DNA from: Planctomycetota bacterium
GTDB taxonomy: Bacteria; Planctomycetota; UBA8742; UBA2392
Direction of reading: 5' to 3'
Assembly (NCBI GenBank): GCA_019912315.1
Contig: JAIOJA010000068.1
Span: forward strand, 1 to 47,042
Length of the DNA: 47,042 nt
In this document: positions 8,120-17,400 of the stretch, piece by piece
Numbering within the stretch: position 1 is the first letter of the stretch
How the letters are laid out: every line of letters begins with the position of its first letter
Made by a program: the position numbers and the translations under genes
Notes under the pieces: model-generated
The model's input: only the letters and a program-made list of their open reading frames with translations
What the model was told of the DNA's origin: nothing
The model's database searches: none

Positions 8120-10441
8120 CTAGTCCCCGGTGGGGGCTGTCAGGCGGTGCTCTGTGGGCTCGTTGCCGGCGTCGCCGAATGGCACGATCGCGCGATGCTC
8201 TCGCCCGGGGTAAATCACACGCATTTGAACATGGGAGTTCTCCGCATGTTCGATGGTGAACAGCACCAGAAACAGCGGCACATCGCCGACCTCCGCACTG
8301 CGCGCCGCCAGTTCGCGATGCAGCGCAAGCTTGTCCGTAATCCCGTGAAGCGCCATGCGTAGAGTCGCCATTCCCTCCGCGTCTGGTTGTGCCGTCTTGA
8401 CGCCCTGGCGCGCGGCCTCGAGGTTCAGTTCGACTTCGAGGCCCTGGGCAAAGTCCTTGTCGCCCTCATCTTCATCGATGTTCACAAACAGCACGCGCCG
8501 GGCGCCAAAAAGCGCGCCGGGTTTGCGGGCGCCTTCGTCGCGCATGGCCGCAAGGATTGCGCCTTCCCACTGCCCCGTCAGGTCATTGATGCCGCCAACC
8601 AGCGTGGGCGCAAGCTCAACGCGAGGTGTAGAGTGGCGGTAGACGGCATTCTCGGTTGCGATGCCGTGTTGCAGCGCATTGTCGATCTCGTTGAAGACGG
8701 GCGTAAGGTTTGCGGCCTCACCGGGCAGGCGGTCAGCCAGCTTGTCGTCAAGGACCGTCGCCTGGGGCATTTTCTGTTCCTGTATTTTCGCGCCCGCGTT
8801 GAAAGCCATCAACGAAATGAAGCCGAGCCCGGCCAGCACGATGATCACAGCCGCCGCAGTCCGAAGGAATGAGCCACTGCGCTTTTGCGCATAGGCTGGC
8901 GCGCTGTACCAGGCACCGTAGCCACCGGGTGCCGCGTTCAGGCGCTCGCGATACTCGGAGTTCGGCGTAGCGGGTTGGAGGTGCACGGGCACCGGCATGC
9001 CTTTAAAGCTGGGCAGGTCGGCGGGTTTGACGTTTTCGAGCTGACCTTGCGAGGCCGCCCAGCACAGATAGTCAATGTCGGTCAGCATGGCCCGCGCGTC
9101 AGCATAGCGCTGGTGCATGCCGGTCATGGCGCGGTTGACGACCCACTGGGTCGCCATGGGCGTGCCCTGAGGCAGGCGAGAAAGCGCGCCGCTGGTGGGG
9201 AACTCGCCGGACAGCGCGAAGTACATGACGGCGCCTATGCTGTAGACGTCGAACTTGGCGGCATCGACCTGGCGGACTTCACGCCCTTCGAGGGCCAGCT
9301 TCACCATTTCCGGGTCGCGGAAGTATTCCGTGCCGTGGGTCGTGAGCTGGGCCATGGAGCCGAGCGGCGTCATCAGCCCGATGTCGACCAGGTATATTCT
9401 CTCGCCGTTGATGATCAGATTGTCCGGCTTGATGTCCTTATGAAACACGCCCGCTTCGTGGTATTGGGCGATGATCTGCAGCAACTGGTGCACATAGCCC
9501 AGGCTGACGCGGTAATGATTCGCCATCATGCCTGTCGCGCGCGCGTCCTTGATATTGCGCATCACGCCGCCGGTGAGGGTTTCACCGTGGTAGTAGGGCA
9601 TCACGTACCAGAAGGCCGAATCGCCCAGCTTGCTTTCGATGATCAGACCCATCTTCTGGGCAAGCTGCGCCGCCTGGGATTCGCGGATAACACTTTCGAG
9701 GTTCCCGCCCGCGCGCAGGTTGAAATACTTGAGCACGTACAGTGTACCGTTCTCGCCCTCGCTGGCCTTGCGGACTACATAGAGTCGCGCGCTGCTCCCG
9801 CCGCGGGGTAGCTCATCGACGACGACGTATTCTTCCGGGAACTCGGCCGGCGCTTCGCTGTTGTCGTATGCAGCTGTTGCCACGTAGCGGCGCCAGTCCT
9901 TGTTGGCGTGGTCGATGCGTTTTTCAAGGCTGTTGAACAACCCGCCCAATCCAAATGTACGGCTCCACGCGCGCCCGACGCCGACCAATGCCATGCCGGC
10001 CTCTTTCCAGTCTTTGGCGGCTTCATGGCCGAAGGCACGGCGCTGCCCGCGCAGGCGCAGCATGCCCGGCGAGTTCTTGTGCAGGTACATGCTGCCCATC
10101 CATTCGCGGCACAGACGTCCGGCCCAGAAAGTGCTGCTGATGCAGGCCTCGATGGTGTAGCGCAGGAAGTTGACGGCGTCGCCCAGTGACCAAATGGCTG
10201 CAATGACCAGGAAGATCGGCCACAGGAAAAACACGGCGATGATGAAGTGGATGACATTGCCCAGTGTAAGGGGCGGCTTTTCGTTGTTGATGTGGCGGGT
10301 CTGCCACTTCTCTTTCCTGCGGGCCTCTTGTTCGCGGCGCTTCTTGAACCACTTTTCGGTTTTGCGCGCGATCTTCTCGACGTGCTCAGTGAACTGAGCT
10401 TCGCAACTGTCCATGTCCGCGACTGAGGTTTTGTGGCGCAT
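8120..10441 (-). CDS. Membrane Ser/Thr protein kinase
   Basis: This 773-residue protein begins with a basic coiled region (KTEKWFKKRREQEARRK) and a hydrophobic hairpin at ~65-90. A kinase domain lies at ~205-480 with VLKYF lysine, catalytic loop FHKDIKPDNLII and metal motif VDIGL in place of DFG. A single transmembrane segment follows at ~528-550. The C-terminal ~220 residues would be extracytoplasmic and match nothing I know. The HKD and DIG variants keep the essential Asp residues, so activity is plausible. The ATG at 10441 is chosen because AGGGG lies about 10 nt upstream; a TTG ten codons earlier is possible. It lies downstream of the sigma factor with about 250 bp between, and its stop faces the end of the kinase-fold gene. 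Confidence 0.85.
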   Translation of the reverse strand: MRHKTSVADMDSCEAQFTEHVEKIARKTEKWFKKRREQEARRKEKWQTRHINNEKPPLTLGNVIHFIIAVFFLWPIFLVIAAIWSLGDAVNFLRYTIEACISSTFWAGRLCREWMGSMYLHKNSPGMLRLRGQRRAFGHEAAKDWKEAGMALVGVGRAWSRTFGLGGLFNSLEKRIDHANKDWRRYVATAAYDNSEAPAEFPEEYVVVDELPRGGSSARLYVVRKASEGENGTLYVLKYFNLRAGGNLESVIRESQAAQLAQKMGLIIESKLGDSAFWYVMPYYHGETLTGGVMRNIKDARATGMMANHYRVSLGYVHQLLQIIAQYHEAGVFHKDIKPDNLIINGERIYLVDIGLMTPLGSMAQLTTHGTEYFRDPEMVKLALEGREVRQVDAAKFDVYSIGAVMYFALSGEFPTSGALSRLPQGTPMATQWVVNRAMTGMHQRYADARAMLTDIDYLCWAASQGQLENVKPADLPSFKGMPVPVHLQPATPNSEYRERLNAAPGGYGAWYSAPAYAQKRSGSFLRTAAAVIIVLAGLGFISLMAFNAGAKIQEQKMPQATVLDDKLADRLPGEAANLTPVFNEIDNALQHGIATENAVYRHSTPRVELAPTLVGGINDLTGQWEGAILAAMRDEGARKPGALFGARRVLFVNIDEDEGDKDFAQGLEVELNLEAARQGVKTAQPDAEGMATLRMALHGITDKLALHRELAARSAEVGDVPLFLVLFTIEHAENSHVQMRVIYPGREHRAIVPFGDAGNEPTEHRLTAPTGD

Positions 10442-10690
10442 AGGTTTCGGCCCCTGACAAATACGAAACAACCGTGATTCACCGGCTGCCCGTTATTGGG
10501 GACCGCCCATCAAAGATTTCAGGCTCCTATTGAAGCGGTTTTGAGGCCGTTTTGTAAGGGAAAGCCAAGTTTGGCAGTTCGCCAGGTGCGCGATAAACTG
10601 CAAAGGCATTTGACGCGAAGAGCCTGGTGAGCGTTGTGGTTCCGTTGCGTGTGGCAGTTGCAGTCATGACGAACCTGGCGCGAGGCTAGA

Positions 10691-11443
10691 TCAACGAACG
10701 GTCGCCGCGGTCTTCTGGAGCTTGCCGTAGTCGCGGCGGGTTTGTTCGTCGGTCAGGTAGATGTCGCTGAGGGCGTTGTCGAAGGAATCGTCGTCGGCGT
10801 TGGTGAGCCCGCTGCCGTCGAACTGGGCCTTTTCGTCGTCGGTCCATGAATAGCCCATCACGGCGATCTTGACCGCGTCGCGTACCATCCCGCGCACGCG
10901 CTTCAGATAGCGGCTTACGCTGGCTTCGCTGACGCCCATCTTGTCGGCGATTTCCTTGCCCTGGATGCCTTCCGTCAGGCGCTGGCGGTAGCACTCGAAC
11001 TCGGTGAAGTCGGCCTGCTTTTCGACTTCTTTGAGCGCGCGGTACACCTTGGCGCGGAAGACGGCCATCTCGAATTCCATGTCCGGCGGCGCGCTGGTGC
11101 TGACTTCGTACAGGGTCTGGTCCAGCGACATGGGCTTGCTGCCGCCGCCGCGTTTCAGAGCGTTGCGGCTGGTGAGCTCGCTGTAGACCACGTGCTTCGC
11201 AATCGCGTACAGCCAGGTCGAAAACTTCACGCCGCGGTTAGGGTCGAACTTGCCGATCTCAGTGTAGACCCGCGCCAGGGTTTCCTGGCTGACGTCCTTG
11301 ATGGTCTCCTGCCCGAAATAGCGAGACGCAATGCTGCCGATCAGCCGCTCAATGCTGGGGCCGAACACCTCCCACATCTCGTACCACGCGGAAGCGTCGG
11401 CCTTCTTGAGTCGTCCCAGCAGGTCTGTATTAATGGAAATCAA
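10691..11443 (-). CDS. RNA polymerase sigma-70-family (ECF-like) sigma factor
   Basis: This 250-residue protein has a sigma region 2 (KDVSQETLARVYTEIGKFD, then GVKFSTWLYAIAKHVVYSE) and a region 4 helix-turn-helix (QGKEIADKMGVSEASVSRYL). A C-terminal tail of ~60 acidic residues is unusual. The start is TTG at 11443, because a GGGGGG tract sits 6 nt before it and no better ATG is available. The short linker between regions 2 and 4 is typical of extracytoplasmic-function sigma factors. It lies between a membrane kinase and the two secreted selenoprotein genes, so control of either is possible but unproven. No anti-sigma gene is adjacent. Confidence 0.85.
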   Translation of the reverse strand: MISINTDLLGRLKKADASAWYEMWEVFGPSIERLIGSIASRYFGQETIKDVSQETLARVYTEIGKFDPNRGVKFSTWLYAIAKHVVYSELTSRNALKRGGGSKPMSLDQTLYEVSTSAPPDMEFEMAVFRAKVYRALKEVEKQADFTEFECYRQRLTEGIQGKEIADKMGVSEASVSRYLKRVRGMVRDAVKIAVMGYSWTDDEKAQFDGSGLTNADDDSFDNALSDIYLTDEQTRRDYGKLQKTAATVR

Positions 11444-11513
11444 AGCGTGCCCCCCGAATCGTATGTTCTTCCCGAACCCGCCCGGCAGATTTCACGGGCG
11501 CAACCAGCAAAGC

Positions 11514-11541
11514 AAAGACGGCGCCCGAGAGCGCCGTCTTT
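11514..11541 (-). terminator. Terminator of the U-C selenoprotein gene
   Basis: AAAGACGGCGC (11514-11524) and GCGCCGTCTTT (11531-11541) form a perfect 11-bp stem with a 6-nt loop. It lies just past the stop of the minus-strand gene ending at 11560, with a T-rich tail on that strand. Confidence 0.8.
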
Positions 11542-11559
11542 CTTGATTGCTTCGTCTGA

Positions 11560-12483
11560 CTACTTGATTTCGTCGAGAGCTTCCTCGATTTCCTTCTCAA
11601 GGTCAGTCTTGTCCAGATCCTTCTTCAGGCTCTTCAGCCCGTCCGCGTCCTTCTTATTCTTGAGTTCAGCCATTTCGCTGCGGGCCGCGTCAAGAATGTC
11701 GTGGTACATGCGGATGGACTCTTCCTGGGCGTCAAGCCCGACCACACCCTCCTTGAAGTTCTTGAGCAAGTACTTCAGGGCGTTCTTGCGGTCGCTTTTG
11801 GCATCAAGGTAGTCGCGGGCCTTCTCGAGGTTCTTCTGCAGCTTCTCGTTGGCCTTTTCGACTTCCGCAGTCACCTTTTCCAGGTAGGACTTAAGCTGGC
11901 TCGCCTTGGGGACCTTCGTCATGCGGTAGTATTCGTTGCCGTAGCTGTCCGCCACGACGATCGTCAGCTCACCGACGCTGACCTTGTACTCGCGGGAAGG
12001 ATTGTCACTGAGCAGCTTGCTTGTCGGGACAACCGTTTCCTCGGCCCACGGAGAGACTTCACGGTCTTCCGTGTAGCTGATCTGGATGAACACCGCATCC
12101 GACTTGCTGATCTCGGCGAGTTCTTTGTCCGCGAAATCCGCGTCGGTCGCGTTCTCCTCGGCGAAGTAAATCACCAGCGGACGGTTGTCCGTCGCTGCTG
12201 ACTCAAGTGTTGCCGTCGTCGGCTTCTGCCAGGCTGGAATTTCCGAAGGATCGATTGTCCGCGCTACGCGGCGACCCGTTGCGCTACCGCCGCCCATGTT
12301 CGGGCGCGTGACTTTGCCTGAGCCGCTGGATGATCCGCTTCTGCTACTTCCACTTCCACCACCACCTGCAGCGGCACCGCCGCTGCTGGGTCCACATCAG
12401 CCTGCCGCCAGTGGCTGCGCAGTGACGCCAGCCAGCGCAAACGCTCCGGCCGCCAACAGCGCGAGCATTGTAGTCCGCTTCAT
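11560..12483 (-). CDS. Exported thioredoxin-like selenoprotein with an N-terminal Sec-Cys pair (U29-C30)
   Basis: The frame from the ATG at 12483 (AGGGG ribosome site 6 nt before it) is open for 307 residues except for one TGA at 12397-12399. Residues 1-22 form a signal peptide with a likely cut after VTA (VTA|QPLAAG). Next come U29-C30-G-P and a Gly/Ser-rich linker to ~residue 70. A thioredoxin-like region follows (RPLVIYFAEENA; YTEDREVSPWAEETVVPTS; GNEYYRM) with no CxxC, so the U-C pair may be the redox centre. The last ~110 residues are charged helices, probably coiled coil. It is a tandem paralogue of 12675-13547. The family is unknown to me and a Sec-dependent oxidoreductase is inferred. 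Starting at 12297, as an automatic caller would, loses the signal peptide and Sec. Confidence 0.88.
12368..12386 (-). promoter_or_regulatory. Predicted SECIS element for U29 of the Sec-Cys protein
   Basis: On the minus strand GCAGCGGC (12386-12379) and GCCGCUGC (12375-12368) form a perfect 8-bp stem capped by GGU. The loop begins 18 nt after the UGA (12399-12397), the same spacing as the GGUC loop in the E. coli fdhF SECIS. Confidence 0.8.
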
Positions 12484-12629
12484 TGATTCCCCTTCGAGAG
12501 TTTAGGTACGCCCAGCACCTACCTAGCAGTGTAGAAGTAAGAGAAAGACTTACAACAAAATACATGTTTCTAGATGATTGTTTTGTCACGCCGTTTAGTC
12601 CCTGTGCAAACAGACATGGCGGCAAAAAG

Positions 12630-12655
12630 AAAAGGCGCCCTTCAGGGCGCCTTTT
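12630..12655 (-). terminator. Terminator of the Sec-Sec protein gene
   Basis: AAAAGGCGCCC (12630-12640) and GGGCGCCTTTT (12645-12655) pair perfectly around TTCA. On the minus strand the stem runs into TTTTCTTTTT, a strong U-tract, about 20 nt after the stop at 12675. The two paralogues are therefore probably separate transcripts. Confidence 0.9.
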
Positions 12656-12674
12656 CAGTGTTTACTGTTGAAAT

Positions 12675-13547
12675 CTACTTGCCGGTCTTCGGGTCGGTAA
12701 CATTGATGCGAGCGGCTTCCTCCATCGCCTCGTCGACTTCCTTTTCCAGGTCAGTCTTCTTGACGACTTTGGCCATCTCCTTCAGTCCATCAACATCGCC
12801 CTTCTGGACCATTTCTTCCTTCTGGGCGCGAAGTTCGTCCATGACTTCGTGGTACATGCGGATCGACTCTTCGATCGGGGCCCAGCCGGTCTTTCCGTCA
12901 TCAAAATTCTTCATGACGTACTTGAGGACGTTCTTGGTGTCCTCCTTCTCGGCGTACTCCTTGGCTTTGTCGACGTTCTTCTGAAGCTTGCTGATTTCCT
13001 TCTCAACGAGGTCAGCGACCTTCTCGACCATGGCTTGCAGCTTGTCGCAGCGAACCTTGGTGTCCGTGCGATAGAACTCGTTGCCGTACCAGTCGCAGAC
13101 CAGTACGGTTGCCTTGCCGACGGGGATGTCATAGGCAAGGGACGGGTTCTCACTCAGCAGCTTGCTGGTCGGGACCACGCTCTCTTCCGTCCAGGGGGAA
13201 GCTTCGCGGTCGTCGGTGTAGGCGACTTTCATGAACATCGCGCCTGCACGGCTGAGTTCGGCGAAGTCGTCGCCATAAATTTCGAACTCGCTGTCGTTTT
13301 CGTCAGCGAAGTACAGCACGATCGGACGTTGGTCCGCGGCGGCTGATTCGATCGATTCGCTGCCCGTCTTCTGCCACGAGGGCATCTTGGCGGGGTCAGC
13401 AACGGGTTTGACGGTTTTCACTGGGGCCGCAGCACGGCGGACACTAGAGCCTTTGCTTCATCAGCCGGCCGAAAGCGGCTGCGCAACAACGCCAGCGAGC
13501 GAACTCACCGCGATGCTGAGCGCCATGATCGAAAGAAACTTGTTCAT
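12675..13547 (-). CDS. Exported thioredoxin-like selenoprotein with a tandem Sec-Sec pair (U29-U30)
   Basis: From the ATG at 13547 (AAGGAG site 6-7 nt before it) the frame encodes 290 residues with two consecutive TGA codons at 13461-13463 and 13458-13460. The signal peptide ends GVVA|QPLSAG, then U29-U30-S-K-G. The paralogue next door reads GVTA|QPLAAG then U-C, so the sequences match right up to the UGA. The thioredoxin-like region (RPIVLYFADEND; YTDDREASPWTEESVVPTS; GNEFYRT) again lacks CxxC, and a charged helical tail follows. Relative to the paralogue, the second residue is Sec instead of Cys. The gene is divergent from sodB. Starting at the internal GTG (13421) would hide signal peptide and Sec. 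Function is inferred as redox. Confidence 0.82.
13427..13440 (-). promoter_or_regulatory. Possible SECIS hairpin for the U29-U30 pair
   Basis: CCGC (13440-13437) pairs with GCGG (13430-13427) around CGUGCU, a loop containing GU. It begins 21 nt after the second UGA and 24 nt after the first. The stem is short, and this is the weakest SECIS candidate along with the one for U64 of the permease. Confidence 0.45.
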
Positions 13548-13700
13548 CCCAGCTCCTTGGTCTCTACCAAAAGAAAAGTTCGCACCATCTGCACAGGTTT
13601 AGCACGACATCGTGCGTCCCACTCATACGTGTGATGCAGTATCTACTGCTTACACAAATTCTTGAAGGGAAAACTATTCCAAACGGCGGGTTTTCTTTGG

Positions 13701-13728
13701 TTGCTTTGTAAAGGCTAATCTTTATAAA
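13701..13728 (+). promoter_or_regulatory. Candidate sigma-70-type promoter for sodB
   Basis: TTGCTT (13701-13706) and TATAAA (13723-13728) are separated by 16 bp in a locally AT-rich stretch, about 60 bp before the sodB ATG. Confidence 0.5.
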
Positions 13729-13790
13729 AGCTCCCTGGACGATTCACTGAATACGGGCTGATTGCCCGGATTGCCAAACTGGAGAGTGCC

Positions 13791-14375
13791 ATGCCTTTTG
13801 AATTGCCGCCGCTGCCCTGGGAAAAAAATGCCCTTGAGCCCCACATCACCAGCGAAACCCTCGATTACCACTACGGTAAGCACCACAACGCCTACCTGAG
13901 CAAGCTGAATGAGCTGACCGCGGGCAAGCCGGAAGCCGGCAAGACCCTCGAAGAGCTGATCAAGACAACCGAAAGCGGGCTGTTCAACGCCGCAGCGCAG
14001 GTCTGGAACCACACCTTCTACTGGAACTGCATGAAGCCCAAGGGCGGCGGCGAGCCCACGGGCGCGCTGGCCGAGGCAATCAACGGCGCATTCGGCAGCT
14101 TCGACAAGTTCAAGCAGGAATTCAGCACGGCAGCGGCGACCCAGTTCGGCAGCGGCTGGGCCTGGCTGGTAAAGGGCGGTGACGGCAAGCTGAAGATCGT
14201 GAAGACCGGCAACGCCGACTGCCCGATCCGCAATGGCGACAAGCCGCTGCTTACGATCGATGTGTGGGAGCACGCCTACTACATCGATTATCGCAACGCG
14301 CGTCCCAAGTACATCGAGACGTTTCTAAGCAGTCTCGTGAACTGGGACTTCGCTGCCAAGAACTTCGGTGGATAA
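13791..14375 (+). CDS. sodB: Iron superoxide dismutase
   Basis: This 194-residue enzyme converts superoxide to oxygen and hydrogen peroxide. It is full length for bacterial Fe-SOD. Metal ligands are visible: H27 (LDYHYGKHHNAYL), the histidine of AAAQVWNHTFYWN, and Asp and His in DVWEHAYYIDYRN. The AAQVWNHTFYW signature, with its active-site Gln, is the iron form. There is no signal peptide, so it is cytoplasmic. A GGAG site lies 6 nt before the ATG. It is divergent from the Sec-Sec protein gene and followed by a strong hairpin. Its peroxide product is a possible substrate for peroxiredoxins. Confidence 0.95.
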   Translation: MPFELPPLPWEKNALEPHITSETLDYHYGKHHNAYLSKLNELTAGKPEAGKTLEELIKTTESGLFNAAAQVWNHTFYWNCMKPKGGGEPTGALAEAINGAFGSFDKFKQEFSTAAATQFGSGWAWLVKGGDGKLKIVKTGNADCPIRNGDKPLLTIDVWEHAYYIDYRNARPKYIETFLSSLVNWDFAAKNFGG

Positions 14376-14387
14376 TCGGAATCAGCA

Positions 14388-14418
14388 ACGACCCGGGAGC
14401 GTGCTCCCGGGTCGTTTG
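14388..14418. terminator. Strong hairpin between convergent sodB and the TPR kinase
   Basis: ACGACCCGGGAGC (14388-14400) and GCTCCCGGGTCGT (14403-14415) are perfect 13-base complements, followed by TTT on the plus strand. The inner pairs probably open to a 4-nt loop. It likely terminates sodB and may serve the kinase from the other side. Confidence 0.8.
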
Positions 14419-14441
14419 CATTTGTCGGCCTGTTTGCAAAG

Positions 14442-17400
14442 TCACCGGTCAAGCGGGTGGGGTAGATACCCCGTTTCGATACCAATGCCAAGGATCCCGA
14501 CTTTCGGGTGGAAGACCAACTCCTGAAACTTCAGCACCGGGTTGCCGCGTTCATCGTAAACAGGGCTGCCGTCAGCACCTCTTGCCTGCACAGGTTGCCC
14601 TGCCTCATCTCGCTCATAGCGGTGAACTACCATCTCGTACTCGCCGTTTTTCGCCGCGGCAGTGATCGCCGGGCCGACCCCTGTCGGAGCCTTGAGTTGG
14701 CGATCTCCGATTCGGTGAATCACGTCGAACTGCTGTAATCCGAGGGCGTCAGCCTGCATTCGGCGCGCGATGGAGGCGATCACCAGGACCGCATACGGAT
14801 TCATGCGAACGAAACTTGCTTCGTTGTGATTGCGAGCGAACACATCACGGGCCTGTAGCCTCAGGGGGTCGTCACGGTACGGGTTGGTCAGTTGAGTTGT
14901 GCCGCCGTGCACATGCTCAAAGCCTTCCTGCGCCAGACGCACGAAGTCGGACAGGCCCGCAGTCCGTAATTCATCGCTAATTTGCTTACGCTTCGCGCCT
15001 GTCAGTGCATCGAGCTCTGCTTCCATGCGCAGGCGTTCAGCTTCGTCGCTGCCGAGAAAGAGAACTTCGTCTTCCTGATACTGGTACGCAAGCCCCACCA
15101 GCGACTCGGCAAGATCGAACTGGTCCTGCATGGCGATCCATTCCGGCTCCTCGGCGATGACTGGCGAGATGACGGCGCCGATCGCCTGGTAGAAACCTGT
15201 TCGGCGCATGGCGCTTGCGATTGCGCGTCGCACACGCCGCACTTTCACCTGATCAATCCGCGAGGGTGTTTCGCCCAGCTTTCCTTCGGCTGAATCCAGT
15301 GCACCCAATGCCGCCCGAAGCAACTCTCGCTGATTCTCGATTTTCCATGCCTGGTAGGCTTCGTTCGCGTAGCACAGTGCCGCCCCAAGCAATTGATCCG
15401 TACTTTCGGGAACTGCAGTCAGCGAGTTTCGTGCGTCCATCCAGATCTCGCACTCGCGGAGAAGCTGCGTGCCCATGCCAACCGTATTGGCATGCAGGAA
15501 CGCCAGCGCGTCGGCGCTTCGAATGGCTTCGCGCGCTTCGTCATCACGTCCCAGCGCAGTAAGCGTGGTCGCCATCAAGGCCCAGGCGCGATAGTTCGAG
15601 GGCACCACGCGCACGAGCCCGCGGAAAGCCTCGATGGCCTTTTCCATGTTGCCCCGCTCGAACGGGTTGGATGCTCGGGCATTTACTACTTCAAGCAGAT
15701 GCTCATTGCCCTCGCGCATACGAAGATAGGCCAATCCCTGATAGTACCATGCGTCTTGCTCGGTCTCGTCTATGGCCACGGCCTGCGATGTCAGCTCAAT
15801 GCAGCGCGGGTAGTCGAATCTGAAAAACTCGATCTCGCCGAGTTTCGCAAGCGCGTGAGAACGGTCGGGGGCCAGGCGTACAGCCGTCTCCAATGTGTCG
15901 TATGCCTCGTTGATTTTGTCCAGACTTCGGTACGTGACACCAAGAAACAGCCAGGCCTCCGCAAAGTCGGGATCAACTTCTACGGCACGTCGATAGGCCG
16001 GCAGTGCGTTTTCGAATCGGCCCACGTCTCGGTAGGCATCGCCGAGCAATTGCCAATGCTCCACGACGTCGGGCCAGCGATTGGTCAACGCGAGGGCGTC
16101 TTCGATCGCCTGCTCCACCAGGCGATGCCGGCAGAACTCAGCGCGTTCCCTGAGTATCCGCGCTGAATCAGGCGCCATGTTGACAGCGCGACGGTACGGA
16201 CCGGCATCCCAGTTGACCTGGTCGATCCGTCCATAGGCGATGTGGATGGATGGAGTATCCGGGTATCGCGCATTCAGTGCGTCCAGAAGATTTCTGGCTT
16301 CTTCAGTGCGTTCCAGGGCAAGCAGCGACACGGCGCGCATAACCGCAGGCAGAACGCCTTCCTCGTTTTCCAGGAGACCGATGCACGCCAGCTGGTCTTG
16401 CCGCGCGAAAGCCAGAATTCCTCGCAGCAGATTGCTCGAAGTGCTTGTCTTGTAGGCACTGGCGAAGGCGCGGCGGTGGTCTTCGATGAACAGAAAATCG
16501 CGGCGCAGGGCTTCTTCAATCAGTGCCTGTGTGCCGCTCGGGTGCTGTGTTTCCGAAAGCGCGGACACCGCTTCCTCAATCATGCGCGGGTGGGTCTGCC
16601 GTGCAAGAAACTTTGCCAGTTGCGGAACGGTCGCCGTCGGTTTCTGGAGTCGGCCAAGCGTTGCGCACAGCAGGTGTGCCATGTCGAATTCAGCGACACC
16701 GACGGGCCGGCCCAATCCGCGCAACCGGAGCGCCAGTTGCTCAAGCTCGGTGCTGAGCATGCGGATCGTCTGGTCATCCTGAAATCCTGCCAGTTCACGC
16801 ACGTACTGCGTCAGTGTGGGCGCACCCGCCGGACGGGCTTCGCGGCGCAGCCCGCTGCGGGCGTCGTCTAGGCAGGACAGGATTCGTCCGGCCCGCCAAT
16901 CCAACAACTGCGTCTCGCGATCTGCGATGCCCGCATTCAATCGGGCGATTGTCTCGTCGGGCAGCTCGCTTCCGGCGAGAAGATAGCTGGCGAGCTCAAA
17001 GTCGGCGTTCTGAACCGCCAGTTCAACCAGCGCGGTCTGCACCTTGCGCAGGCTCTGAGTCTGGTCCGCAACCCGGTCGGTCGGCTGAACCCCTTCCACC
17101 GTCTGCAGTCGAACCAGTTCCTTCAACTGTGACGCGTAGCCGAGTACTGCCGTGATCAAGGCGCGGTTGCGTTCGCGCTCAGCACTTTCCAGCCTGAAGT
17201 TGGCGTCAGCGACGCCATAGGATTCGACCCGCGTGAACAAATCTCGAAGCAGCAGGTCGGCGTCGTAGCCCGCGATTACCTCTTCAGTCCTGCTGATTGC
17301 GGCCTCGCGAGAGTCCAGCATTTCCTGTGCCTTGCGCGCTTCACTTTCCTCGGCCGCGATTCGTCGAGCTTCTTCTTCCGTTGCTTTGTCGAGTGCTGCC

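Noticed and set aside
12397..13463. Lipobox interpretation: UGA position as the lipid-accepting cysteine (LAAG-U)
   Set aside because: A plausible cleavage site VTA|Q or VVA|Q lies six residues earlier, position -3 is Ala or Ser rather than Leu, and a second Cys/Sec follows immediately. A redox role is more likely, though not proven.
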